From: Pyrenopolyporus hunteri
Lineage: Eukaryota; Ascomycota; Sordariomycetes; Xylariales; Hypoxylaceae
Assembly: GCA_902806595.1 (NCBI GenBank)
Contig: CADCXC010000038.1
Span: forward strand, 4,216,001 to 4,280,000
Reading direction: 5' to 3'
Length of the DNA: 64,000 nt
Numbering within the stretch: the stretch's first letter is position 1; every line of letters starts with the position of its first letter. The position numbers were made by a program, and so were the translations under genes. Positions 48,301 through 60,121 of the stretch are shown here, piece by piece. The notes below the pieces were generated by a model, which did no database searches, was not told the DNA's origin, and saw only the letters and a list, made by a program, of their open reading frames with translations.

Positions 48301-49807
48301 CTTAATTGCATTCTCCCAGAGTGGACTTGCCACGACTACTGCCTGAGGGTTCGATATGTCGATTTCTTAGCATTTAAATGAGATATACGTCGCCGGATAG
48401 TGTTCGGCGATACACACTCTATTATCGAAGTAAAATTTCATCGTGGTCCGGGAGCCGCGAAGAGGGGAAAAAAATAGGGATTTTCCAATTACTTGGGTCA
48501 AGTTGGCCCCTAAGGCTGCTGGCTCTGTTAACTACTCGAACCTTCCCCTGATTCTTACGCCGAGTAATGCCCTAGCAATCCGTCATTCTCCAAAGTTTGC
48601 TCACAGGTACCATAAATCACTTTCTGGCCAGTGCTCTGATCTCATCCGGCGTTTCGTTGCCTCGCAAAGTTTTACTTCGACCCACACACCTCTCTTTACA
48701 CTAGTATCTGTACCGCAAGCTGTGCGAAAATCTAACTTTAAAGAAAGCCTCAGTTTCACACGAATATATCCAGGTGCTTCACTTGCGATATAACCACATA
48801 TTCCGGTAAGCATTACGCGGATTCCTATGTCTGCCAAGAAACGCCCTCGAGCACTCGATCTCCTCCCAATGCACTCGCCTGCCGCATTTCAAAACCTCGA
48901 GCTGCTCTTCAAACAGCGCCTTCCTTCTTCTGTCTTTATTCACACACGTGCACGGTCATCGTTTAAGATACGATTTGCCGCACGAGTTACCTCGCCCCCT
49001 AGCAAACTATCACAGTTGCCAGAGCCGCCCTGTCTTAGTGCACAAAGCACGTTAAGATAAACTCTAGAGTCGCATTCTAACGCATAGTCGCATAGGAGAC
49101 CCATATTTAGTCATCCTCGGCGTTTACTAAGCACAAAATTGGATCCATAGGTGGGTCCCGATTTCGAGTTTGTCGTCAACATTGTCGTCTAGCTTCGTTA
49201 CTACGCACCGTGCACATACAAACTCGCTCACGTCCCCTTCCGTTTGCACCAGTTTATACACCTACATATACCTTCCTTCTCTCCTTGTCAACCCCCCGCT
49301 TCCCAACACACAATACATACGGCGGGTACAACATACACTGTCTCGACATTTTCGCACTTATTACCCAAATCCTTATTTCTTCCTCGGTCTTATTAACCTG
49401 CATCTATCTTTCGCAATTCTGGTTGCGCTCTGCAGTTTTCTATTCATTCAAGCCTTTTCTTCAACTTGTTTCCTTTGATCTTGATCGTACCCCCAGTTAT
49501 CAATTGGCGCGAACAACTTCGGATTATTCTCAGTTGATACTAACATCGGTCTCCTCTAACCAGAGATCATAAGCTACGGCAATCTCTATTGATACTTTCA
49601 TAACTATCAATCGGTTACTCTGACCCCCGGGAGTTCTCCTTTGCCACCACCAAACCCTCATTTGGTATGTCCATTATACCCTTCTAATATTATTATCTAC
49701 GATTGTGATGTACACATTAGCATGCGTGCCTCTCTCCATCCTCTTATTCTTGAGAAACGATGTCGCGTATGCACCGTCTAATATATTCTAGGTTATCCTA
49801 GGTTATC
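45301..49807 (+). ncRNA. Possible spliced leader or long non-coding RNA
   Basis: A 4.5-kb stretch ahead of the RRM gene. It opens with a CT-rich tract (45,308-45,355, like fungal promoters or transcript starts). Two intron-like segments have consensus sites: 45762-45813 (GTAAGT, TCTAAT, CAG) and 47079-47163 (GTAAGT, TCTAATT, TAG). A third, 49676-49791 (GTATGT, TCTAATA, CTAG), ends just 16 bases before the RRM start and is a likely 5'-UTR intron. The frame 45428-46456 is stop-free for 342 codons but is interrupted by the first intron-like segment, whose 52-nt length is not a multiple of three. A protein starting at 46034 (about 140 residues, Ser-rich) is possible. Whether this is one leader, a separate non-coding RNA or an unrecognised gene cannot be settled here. 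Confidence 0.35.
45308..45355. repeat. CT microsatellite-like tract
   Basis: An impure CTCTCTCT...CACTCTC run on the + strand, typical of fungal promoter or leader sequence. Confidence 0.6.
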
Positions 49808-51495
49808 ATGGACGGATTTAACCCGTATAACGGCAAGCCCCCTTCCAATGGCTCTGGCTCCCAAGGAGACGCCGGTTCTCAGGGTGCTGGCGGTGCCCCT
49901 GGCGTGGCCCAGCCGGGCCTTCCGTTGGCTCCGACCAACGGCCAAGCCGGTGGCGACATCGCGCAGACCTTCCCGTCCGACTCTGCTCGTCAGACCCTTT
50001 GGTATGTAAAGACTCGTATCTCTACCAAGACAATGGGGCGTGCTGACCAAGGTAAATTAGGATGGGCGAGCTAGCTGGTTGGATGGACGAGGGTTTCATC
50101 CGCACTTTGTTTCAGTCGACTTTGAATGAGATTGTTCAAGTCAAGATCATTCGCGATCGCCACTCTGGGTATGAACAGCGCGTTTATCCTTCCCCCGCTT
50201 CGCATCAATCCCCCAGTGGTTTCAATGGTTCTTTCAATTCGCAGCACTATTACGGTCACCGTGGCCAACGTGGCCATCGTGGTCATCGCGGCCCATCCCA
50301 TCAGCGTTCTAGTTATTACACTGTGCATTCCAATACTGTTTTCCCATCTAGCCCTCACCCTGCGCATGTGGCGCCTATGTCTCCTTCTCCAGTCAACCAC
50401 TCACACAGACGCAGGAGCGCCGGTTACTGCTTCGTCGAGTTCGCCAGCCCGGAGGCCGCACAGAAGGCTCTCCAGCTAAACGGGACGCCAATTCCCAACA
50501 CCGATCGCGCTTTCCGCCTAAATTGGGCTTCAGGTGGCGGTCTAATCGACCGTCGGGATGATCGAACTCCGGAGTACTCGATCTTCGTCGGAGACCTTGG
50601 TCATGAGGTCAATGAGTTTGTGCTGGTGGCTCTCTTCCAGGCACGATTCCCGAGCTGCAAGTCAGCCAAGATCATGACCGACCAGCAGACCGGACAATCG
50701 CGGGGTTATGGATTCGTCAGATTCTCCGATGAGCAGGACCAACAGCGTGCTCTCGTAGAGATGCAAGGCGTGTATTGTGGAAATAGGCCGATGAGAGTTT
50801 CTCCCGCTACCCCCAAGAACCGGTAAGCGATATGCTCGATACCGGGCGTGCTACGTTGCTAATATTATCGTTAGAAACCACCAAGGCGGGCAGTTTAATC
50901 ACTACGGCCATCAGATGGTCCAACAACCCCCGGTCCCGCATCACGGAGGCATGGGTGGCCAGTGGATGCAACAGCAACCGCCGAATTATGCTTACCAGCA
51001 ACCTGGTACATTTAACCCGCTCACAATGAATCAATTCACGGACCCGAATAATACCACCGTCTTCGTTGGCGGCCTCTCAGGCTACGTTACAGAGGACGAA
51101 CTCCGATCCTTCTTCCAAGGATTCGGCGAGATTACTTACGTCAAGATTCCGCCCGGAAAGGGCTGTGGTTTCGTCCAGTTCGTGCACCGTCATGCAGCTG
51201 AGATGGCAATCAACCAGATGCAGGGTTATCCCATCGGCAACTCTCGAGTTCGCCTGTCCTGGGGCCGTTCCCAGAACAACTCGGGTGTGGGCACTCCGTA
51301 CCGTCCCGCCCCGCCCCCTCCTCACTATTTCCCTCCTGGACCTCCTGGACCCCCTGGTCCTGGTCCTTTTGGTGGTCCCAACTTCAGCGGTACTACTCAT
51401 CAGGGCCCTCCTCCCCCTGGTGGCTTGGGACCCCAGGTACGTGTTGCGATTAAGCTTGCATCCACCGTTCGATCATGCTAACGTTGTTGTAGTAA
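49808..51495 (+). CDS. Triple-RRM RNA-binding protein (Csx1/TIA-1-like)
   Basis: Exons 49808-50001, 50061-50822 (or 50061-50168 plus 50415-50822), 50875-51436 and 51493-51495, giving 506 residues, or 424 if the internal cassette is removed. A Gly/Pro/Gln-rich N-terminus precedes three RNA-recognition motifs: RRM1 (TLWMGELAGWMDE, RNP1 GYCFVEFA), RRM2 (SIFVGDLG, RNP1 GYGFVRFS) and RRM3 (TVFVGGLSG, RNP1 GCGFVQFV). The tail is Pro/Gly-rich. This layout matches fungal Csx1, yeast Nam8 and animal TIA-1 proteins, which control mRNA stability, splicing or translation. The stretch 50169-50414 falls in the loop before RNP1 of RRM1 and reads as 82 Gly/His/Arg-rich codons or an intron (see findings). The stop codon TAA follows the last intron directly, so the protein ends GLGPQ. 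Confidence 0.88.
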
Positions 51496-53827
51496 ACCGG
51501 CTCGCAATGATTCAGCATACCCGGTATGATTTGCGCTCGATGTGATTCAGCATAACCGGCGTCCTGCGTTTCTGGCGTTTCGGCCTGCTTTCCGTCTACA
51601 TATCAATCTGGTTCCGGCTCTATGGCATGTCTTACTTCGTTTCCCTACCACGTACAGCGCCCTTTACTCTCGGTTGTTCGATTCCTTCTCGTTATGACGT
51701 GTGGGCGTTGGCGAATTCGATACGACAAACGGACGGTGCTATGGGGCCTGGGGATCTTTACGCAACTGGTTTCCTTGTCCTGCATTGACTTTATGGCGTT
51801 TGTCTAAAGTAGACGCTTTAGCAAGGAAACCCGTGTACTATCTGCATTTGCTACGACGTCGATTTCATTTTCCGATTTCCATACTTCGCCTTGCCCATTC
51901 TGACCAGCACGAGGGGAGAGTCGTGTCCATTTTACGGCGTATAGTTCTGAGACGCCTCACAGCTTGGCGATCGCAACTGCTTTCTGCCTTGATGCCTCGA
52001 CATTTTGAACACGCATGCCTTCATCGCAACAGCGCAATCAAGTTCGTTCACTTTGGCATGTTTTCCTCGCCAGATACCCCGTTCGCATTCGCCTTGGTTT
52101 TTCAACCTTTCCGAAGATGTGGAAGCCATGAGCAACATAAGAGATATCATTTGCTCACGCGTGGGGATTAGTATTGTTGATCGGCAGTATCAGTATATCT
52201 GGTTCTCCAGGCTAGCGCGCTCAGAATCCCGTTCACAGACTCGAGAGAACACAGAGGGTAATTTCACATCCATCCAAAGAATCGTACCTAGTTACCCCGG
52301 AGACTAGAGCGGCCCCGGTTAGTTGACACTGATAAAGATGAAGTCTGGGTCACAGGGCACATTACGTACATCAAGCGCCATCTCGTTCCGCTGAAATCTT
52401 CAGCATGCGTTATTACGGCTCTTCATCGTTAGGTGTATACTGATTCGGGGGCAGTAGAATGGATGTGGTTTTCTTTCGGTCTTCATACGCCATAAAATTA
52501 AAAATTCATAGGCAGCTAGTTTTCCTTTAGTCAATACACTGCGTTCTATATATTTTCCCGCGCTCCCCTTGTGTGCTTGGTGATTTGGATTTGCTTATCT
52601 TACTCTCGGCTTCAGTCATTTGTACGACGGCCATTGGGGAATGTCTATTGGTATCGAAGCTGTTGAGAGCATAAAAAAAAGGTAAGCTCGCACTAGACAA
52701 AACGTATATAGGTACCTATATAAATATTATCGGCGCAACTAAAAAGTCAGGACTTGCTATCATTCAATGAAGTTCGGTGCTCGAGAACAGAAAGCTTATC
52801 AATATCATGTTATACGCCTACCATAAACCTACTAGATTTCCCTCGGGTTCACGCGGATTTGTATAGATTTATCAGGCAGGAAAGACAACCTACCGGCCTA
52901 CCTTCCTCAGCTACGACTCCGGGGAGTATCTTTCAAATGACGATATAGGCTCCGTCGCACGGCCACGCAGAGACCTAACCTACCCGTACCCGGGACGTTT
53001 CACGCCCGAACCTGCGAACGCCGGCCGGTGACGTAATCGCGATAAGCTGCGGTCGCAGCGGATAAGGGAAATAGCCAGCCGTTTAAAGAGAAAAAAGATT
53101 GTTGGGGAGCTTAGGTAGGTAGGTAGGCACCTACTTAGATAGATAACGAGGCGGTGGTTGGTTGGCGCATCGAGTAAGTGCGCCCCAAACCCAGCGCCTC
53201 GGTCCCGAGACCTGGGCTCCTAGCTCCCGGTCGGCGCGACGGCACCTCCCCAGCTCGAGTTCCGAGACAGTAGGTAGGTATGTGGGGGAGGGGGGAAGAA
53301 GCAACATAAGTACCTAGGTAGGTACCTAGGCGGGAAAACGAGGAAAAAGAAAAAGGAAAGTGCGACAGGCGCACGGGAGTATTTTCGAGCTTTATGTAGG
53401 TAGGTAGCTTTTCCCGCTGTTTCTAGGAGGACCGTGTTGGCGAGTTTGAGATTCGTTAAGGGAAGGTAACGTAAGGTAAGGCAAGGCAAGGCAAGGCAAG
53501 GGGAGGTATGTAAAAGAAGGTGGGCATCCATCTGTCTATCTACGTACCTACCCATTCCAGTTTGTTTAACTATCTTGTCGAGGACCTGCTTACCTGCCTT
53601 CCTGTCTATCTACCTTACCTACTAAGGTGGAATCCGTGTGTTACTACCCTTTGGGGATACAAGCAAAGGTTCGAATCACGCATCTTACATCCCGCGCGCG
53701 AACAGGTTTTCGTGTGAAGGTCAATGTGAGCATTGTAGAGGTGTCACCATCCTTGTGTGGAATGAATGAAGGGCCGGGTTAGGCTGGGTTTACTCATTAG
53801 TATATTGGAGAGCGGCGAGATACTATC
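51496..53827. other. Intergenic, 2.3 kb
   Basis: 3' flank of the RRM gene (some of it probably 3'-UTR) and the promoter of the cytochrome b561-like gene. It holds a TACCTAGGTA at 53311-53320, a GTAGGTAGGTAG run near 53,112, and a pentanucleotide (GGCAA) repeat at about 53,478-53,500. No gene is seen. Confidence 0.55.
53478..53500. repeat. GGCAA pentanucleotide repeat
   Basis: Four consecutive GGCAA units (AAGGCAAGGCAAGG pattern) flanked by variant GGTAA units. Confidence 0.65.
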
Positions 53828-55079
53828 ATGGCATCGTTAGCGCTTCTCGGCTTCTTCCTCGCTCTGCTGTGTAAGTTAAAATCGCCTATTGGCCCTTACA
53901 TCTCGATACCTACATAGCGAATACTATCTAGAAAGTATTCCTCCAACGAAACTGACCATCTCTACACAGTGAGGCGTGTATATGCCCAGGTCGACGAGGG
54001 CGACGGCGACGGCGGTGATTTCCCGTGGGGTGATTACGATGGGAATAGAATCGGTAACGGGGAGGGTCCGCCGAGCGGACTCGGCCCGGGAACGGTAGGG
54101 GGTAGTTCCGGCGCGTTCGCGGACTTCGACGTCGAGAAGGCGACGCGGGACCGTACCTCCCACGCGGTGCTCGCGTCCTTGTGCTTCGTCGTGATATTCC
54201 CCCTCGGCGCCGTCCTCATGCGCACTCTTCGTATCCGGAGTACCTGGGCTATTCACGCTATTACCCAAGGTGTCGGGTTCGTCTTATATGTAGCTGCTGC
54301 CGCGCTGGGAATCCAGCTTATCGAGGCCGTGAAGGTCCCTCCTAATGGCTCGAGCTTGGTGAGTATTCCACCACCTCCCCTCCCCCTTTTTGGCCCTTAC
54401 CACCCCTGATATTCCTATAGCGTAGGAACCGCGTCACTAATAGAAACAACAGTTAGAAATTTCATCCGCAAACGCACATCCCATCATCGGCATCACCCTC
54501 CTCGTGGTCATGTTCATCCAACCGCAGCTAGGCTTCGCGCACCACTCGCAATTCAAGCGCCTGAAGCGGCGGACGATGTTCTCGCACATGCACCTCTGGC
54601 TCGGCCGCATCGCCATCACCCTGGGCATCATCAACGGCGGGCTGGGCCTGCGGCTGGGGAACGCGCCCCAGGAAGTCGTCGCGGCGTACTCCGTCGTCGC
54701 GGCCGCCGCCTGGCTCCTGTGGTTCGCGATCGCCGTCCTCGGAGAGTGTCATCGGCGAGAGCAGCAGCAGCGGGGCCGGCGCCGGGAAGCCGTCCCGAGG
54801 GCCCACGTGGGCGATCCGCCGCTCCCTCCTGTCGGAGTTGCTCCCGATATCGCGCCCCCCGTTCCTTCTTTTGCGAGGGATGGCCAGCGCCACCTTGATA
54901 GCACCTTGGACGACCCTAGTCCACCATACTCGCCTCGTGCCCCCGGACGTCCTCCAGGGTATATGGGGCCTGGAGGGGGAGAGGCGGTGGAGATGGTGCC
55001 GATGAAGAATACCGCCAGGAGGGGTGAGTCCGCATCGTCCTTCTCATCTGGGTGGGGGTCCAGAGAACCGGAATGGTGA
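53828..55079 (+). CDS. Cytochrome b561-type transmembrane protein
   Basis: Three exons, 53828-53870, 53970-54358 and 54453-55079, about 352 residues. A 20-residue hydrophobic N-terminus (MASLALLGFFLALL) looks like a signal peptide. An Asp/Gly-rich linker follows, then a cytochrome b561 domain of about five or six transmembrane helices with four well-placed His: H79 (TSHAVL), H110 (IHAITQ), H153 (AHPIIG) and H191 (HMHLWLGR). These are the positions expected to bind two haems in this family, which moves electrons across membranes, often to reduce ferric iron or ascorbate radicals. There is no DOMON domain on the N-terminal side, unlike many fungal relatives. The C-terminal 130 residues are Pro/Gly/Ser-rich and cytosolic or disordered. 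The first exon is found only through splicing. Confidence 0.85.
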
Positions 55080-55879
55080 GATTACATCCATTCGTGACGG
55101 GTGGCATTGATAGGGAAGGGGCTATGTAATGTGGAGGGAAATTGTACTACAGGAATCGTAAATTTGAACGTATGGTATTTAGTTCCAGTAGGGCCTCATG
55201 ATCGGCTACCTGGAGTCTTGGAGGGTAGGGCTAGGTTGGCTTACTGTGGGCGGTGTTATACCTATCTTCATCCAGTACGGTGATGCATATCGGACTGGCC
55301 GAGTTGAGAAGAAATTGGGGTGTGCCCATCTACTCGGCTTCATTTAAACACCTTTGACGGATTTAAAACTATGGAAGGTCTAAACCACGAGGGGACTCTG
55401 TGTGTTACGAAGTTGGTACGCTTAGTGTATGGCGTGAGATGAATCCTCTCTTGCGTACATACAGCGAGGCGCTGCTAAAGCAGAAGAGTATGAAGATTTG
55501 GAGGACACACCATCTAGTTGGAGGGGTCGCATGACGTGAATTGTGGTGATGCTCCAGAATATCATTAAATTGATCTGTTGATCGGCTAATTTGTGGCCAG
55601 TATCTGACTGCTAAAGCTAGTTCATATACAGTTCTCTTTTGAGTACTCTCACAGAGTTTCGCCCATAGCCAAGTGATCACAACATTGCTGGTACCGTCGA
55701 TCCAGATACAAGAGTCCTTCAAATACGTAATGGCGAATACGAAGTTGGTTTATGTAAGTACACACAGATGGGCTGTACCTCTCACAGCCTTAAAACGATA
55801 GGGTGCGTAATTCTTGGAGTGGCGTATTAACGTAGGGCTTGCTAAAGCTCTTAATGACTCCCCAAAACTTACATCGAGG
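55080..55879. other. Intergenic between convergent genes
   Basis: 3' flanks of the cytochrome b561-like gene and the GTPase gene. Short frames only. Confidence 0.55.
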
Positions 55880-58800
55880 TTAGAAAGCTCGCTCGTCGTC
55901 GTAGCTTTGCGCTCGGATTTGTTGTTGCATCTGTTCATCAGCTTCAGCCAGACTTGAATTGAACTCCACCTCCTGCGTGCCGTAATTTGCGCCGGCGTGG
56001 TCTGGGGCTTCTTCTTTGACGGGTGATAACTCCGACGCTGCGACGTCGGATATGCCTAGCGAACGGGCGAATAGGGCATCGCTACGCTGCAAAACGTCAT
56101 TAACTTTCGCTCGCATAGCGAGTTCCTCTGGCGCTAACTTGGCTTGGCGGTCGACTGTCGTGCCCACTGCAAGGATATTAATATCGGATATGCGTAAGAA
56201 TTTAGAGCTATTTGGGTAGACACTCACCGAGAACTTTCATATAATCACGGAAAATGGAGTTGAACATGTCTTCCATTTCGTCGTTCATCTGTTTCTTGAC
56301 CGTGCGGCACATCGCTTCCAGATCTGCCTTAACCACATTTATGGCCTCATGGAACATAGTGTGGCGTGAAGTCTCGACGTGGGCAGCCATCGCATTCTTC
56401 ATACGGTTGAAAGAACCGCTACCTCGTTCATTCGTACAGACATGGTAAGCATACAGCATGGCGTCACAGATAGCAGGGGTGAATTTCCGGCTAGCCTCCC
56501 TCTGAAGAGCCGTAATTGCAGTGCGCAGGGTGGTTGGCAGCTCTCCTGCTCTGCGCATATGAGCCTGGATCTGGCTCGACAGTGTGATTATCCCGGACAC
56601 ATTCGTGTGACGCTGATGGGCGCGTGCTTGCGCGGCCTCGTGAAATTCCTTTAACTGCGTCTTCGTCTTGGTGGCGAACCCATCGAGGATTGCCGGCAGT
56701 TGGCGATGGAATGCCCGGTCCCATCCCGTCGCTAAGTTGCGAGATATGGGGTCAAAGAGCTCTTGATTAAAGTCGTGCGGGCCGGCGGCGCCAGTGTAAA
56801 CGCCGTTTCGCCGAACGGTTGCCTTATAAGTAGCCCAGACTAGGCCCCCCATTGTCCTGGGCGCTGACCAGCTACTTGCGATACCGGGAGCTGCGTTGAT
56901 CGCCGTCGGGATAGATAATTCGAACGCGCGATAGACATGTTCCTGGAGTGAATTTCTAAGGAGTTGGACTGCCTCTTTAATGGAGTCGTCGAGTCCCTAC
57001 CGAGGTTAGCCATCATCCCGGAACCGCTGAGCGGTGTCGAAAAAGATTCGGCGTATAATCGAGATTAATGGGGTTATCCGCGCCAGCGGTAATATATCAA
57101 ATAAAAGCTGGGATTCGGGGGAGCACTAGCGTCTCGTATACATATTATCCACGTATGTGGTGATCATCAAGAGCGGCTGGTTAACGACATACCTTCTCCA
57201 AGTCATTTAATAGGTTGCGTAAATGCATTTCCTCGCGCCTCTTCTCCACGTCTGTCAGTGTCGATCGGGTTCCAGCGTTAGTGGCCCATAGCTTCATGGA
57301 GTTGATTAACTGGGTCAGATCATTAAGGAACCTTCGACAGCTGCTCGCTCGTCCTGCTTCTGTCAACTTCTTCGCATGCTGCTGAAGCTGCGGGATTTCA
57401 GTATCCTCTACAGACATGAAGCCGTGGCTCTGAAAGTCATCCTTCTGAAGTCTTCCACTCAATTTCTGATACGCACGGCTGCTGACGCAAAACACCGGTA
57501 GACTACGGGCGACCTCATCATAGTCGCGGAGGTCTTCGTCGGGGTCAAATGCAGTATCGTCTGCTTCTGCAGCGTGTTCCTGGTCCAATCTAGAAGGCAT
57601 TAGTGGATGGGCAGAAGACGAATGGGTTTGACGCTTTTCAAGAGTAACGACTTGCCAATAGCGGCGTGGGTGGATTCTATCACGATAAACTTACTCTTTG
57701 ATACCCATAGCAAAGTCTTGCTTAATCGCGCCGCGCGAATAATCATTTCGTCCCTGAATGCATCGTGCCTTAATCTCGGCAAGAATATCCTGTCGCTCGA
57801 GGTCTGCGTCTCGGATTTCCTTACGAGTTTCGGCAATTTGGGCGTCTAGACCTCTTCTTTCCTCGCGGACCTTCCTCCGCTGCGCCCTAAAAGATGCAAG
57901 TTTCTCCTCGATATCTTCCTCGGTAAGGGGTTGGCGTCCGTCGTCTGATTGCGAATTTTCCTTATCACTCGAATCATTGTCGTACGCGTCCTGATCGTCA
58001 TCTACGTCCGATCCGTCCTGGCCGTGGTTCTTGCGGCTCCGGGCAGGCTTCAAAAATCTTCTCCTCTTCCTCTCGAATGGGGCATAGACGGTCTGGCCTT
58101 CTGAAAGCTGGTTTAGTAGGTCCTCCCATCGCTCATAATCGCCGTCGATTGACTCGACTCGCTCGCCAAGCATATTCTTCCGGTCTTTTAATTCGGACAA
58201 GAGCGACTGCAATTTCTCTACCGACTCTTTGAGCTCCTCCGCCCTCTCCCAGGATGCAAAGGCCTCCTCCTCGAGACCGAGGCTGTCAATAGCCTCGGTA
58301 ATGGAAATATCGTCGGTCTTGGAGCAAATGAAACTAACGGCGGAATATGTGCCATCATACTTCAATTGCCTCCTAAAGGAGTCACCAAGGAGCGACTTGG
58401 CTGTTTTATCATCGACGGCTCGGGTGATAGGTGCCACTATCCACAGTCCGGTGCACGACTTCATGTACTTTTCAGCCACAGCCGCCCGAGCAGCGTTTGA
58501 ATCTTGTACACCGGGCTAATTCGGTTAGTATAAGACCATTTTTCTCTCGCAGAATAACAAGCGGCAGTATTTCGTATAAAAATGGGGAGACTTACCAAAT
58601 CAACTATCACGGCCCCGGTAGATAGTGCATTCGCCTTGGTGTATATTCGGACGACTTTGATCAGGGGCCAGTATTCCATGGGAACGTTCCGCTTTCTATG
58701 ATCATTTCCGGTTATCTTCTCCTTACTGTCGACATAATGCTGCAGTCGGCTGTAAAGGGACTTTGCGGAGCTTTCTTTGAGCAACTTGACGCTGCCAAGC

Positions 58801-59781
58801 ACTCCTCGAACGGCTGGTTCTTTGGCAAAGGTCTCTGGTGTCCCTTGAGCAATCATCTCCCTAGTCTTGTGAGGATAGACAGCCTTTAGTTTCGCATATG
58901 CGATACCAGCGTCGCTGTCGGCATTGGAACATTCTCGCGAGACCTCGCCATTGCCATCCAACAGATCCGTAAACAGGATCTTGAGCTCTTCTACCCACTC
59001 TTCCGTGCTGATGAACTCAATCTCAGCTCGGTATAATTCAGTAGGGTCATCTGAGTAATTGTATGAGATCTCGGTCGGCGACGCAGTACACGCACGCAAA
59101 CAATTCGTAGGGAGTAGTCTAGATACCGGTTAACGCAAGGTTAGGTATAAGTACTGTATACCTAGATAGGTACGTGAAGTAGGGTACTCGACGGTAAGGA
59201 GAAAAGAACTGAGAAAGATAGGTAGGTATTTACCTTTCTTCGTCGAGGAGGGCGTTGATAACTGAGCTTTTGCCAGCACCAGTATTGCCTACGACACCGA
59301 CGACGGTGCGAGTCGGTTTTGCACGCTCCTTCAACGCATCAATCGTCTCAAGCCACGCATGTACTTCAGTAGTTTGAAAAGTGCTCAATTCATCCTTCAA
59401 TTGATCTAATACATTGATACCGATTTCCACGCCAGACTCGAGTGTTTCCGGGGCAGTCTGGGCGACTAGTTGTTCAAGATAATTGGTGTCCTTTGACGCC
59501 GTCTCACGTGTTTCTACCGATTGATCCTGTTGTACCCCGGAATCGGTGTAAGAGGCAACAGGAATACCCGGAGAATTTGCCGGTCCTGCCTCGTGTTGAC
59601 GACTAGGGACGGCACTCCAAGGGTTGGATGAGGTAGGAGACGCAGCTGGAGTAAATGCGTGTGCGGACGACACACTTGCAGGCACCAAGGGAGCGCTCAT
59701 CACGTCGTCCACCGGCTCGGACTTGACAAAAGAAGCCTCGGAGCCCAGGGGCTCGTACTTGATTGGAGGGTTTGGGTCCAT
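55880..59781 (-). CDS. SLIP-GC-like large GTPase
   Basis: Six exons: 59781-59234, 59118-58596, 58515-57695, 57589-57193, 56996-56228 and 56166-55880, about 1,114 residues. After a Pro/Ser-rich 100-residue start comes a large GTPase domain: P-loop GNTGAGKS (165-172), DLPG as G3 (356-359) and SKTD as G4 (422-425). The RLLPTNCLRACTASPTEI block after the P-loop would be the switch-I region. Two charged coiled-coil stretches follow (about 435-500 and 580-640) with an acidic insert between them, then a helical C-terminal half. The layout resembles nuclear GTPase SLIP-GC and dynamin-type mechanoenzymes, common in filamentous fungi but of unknown function there. The acidic insert and basic RKRRRF patch allow nuclear location, by inference only. 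An intron splits the DLPG motif between Leu and Pro. The 196-nt intron 56997-57192 is unusually long. Confidence 0.87.
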
Positions 59782-59987
59782 CGTGCGTCTATTTGCATAA
59801 ACTGACGTAGATTAACTGACGTATGTGCTAAAGTAACCTTCACAATCAGAGATGGATAAGTATGGATATGAATGCACAGCGCCACGGTGAAAGGTAAACG
59901 GCAACACGGAACTACCTAATGCAACGTCGAATTCGGTGGAACGAGATTAAGATCCGGCGAGCTCGACAGTTGGAGGACGGAAGAGGG

Positions 59988-60012
59988 AGAGAGAGAGAGA
60001 GAGAGAGAGAGG
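59988..60012. repeat. GA microsatellite
   Basis: An uninterrupted GAGAGA run followed by a G/A-rich stretch. Confidence 0.85.
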
Positions 60013-60046
60013 AGGGGGAAAAAGTTGCATTCGCAGTTACTCCAGG

Positions 60047-60121
60047 TATTAGGTTGCCGTGTATTAGGAAGTCGTGTATTGGGAAGCGGCGAATTAGGCA
60101 GTGATGTATTAGAAAGTGGTC
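60047..60121. repeat. 15-nt minisatellite, five copies
   Basis: Five adjacent 15-base units of the form TATTAGGAAGTCGTG: TATTAGGTTGCCGTG, TATTAGGAAGTCGTG, TATTGGGAAGCGGCG, AATTAGGCAGTGATG and TATTAGAAAGTGGTC. The period stays exact although the units differ. Confidence 0.8.

Noticed and set aside
53648..53660. GGTTCGAATC resembling a tRNA B-box
   Set aside because: No pairing T-stem, no upstream A-box and no acceptor stem.
56997..57192. 196-nt GTPase intron as a second stwintron
   Set aside because: No internal donor/acceptor pair re-creates a good outer donor or acceptor; treated as one long intron.
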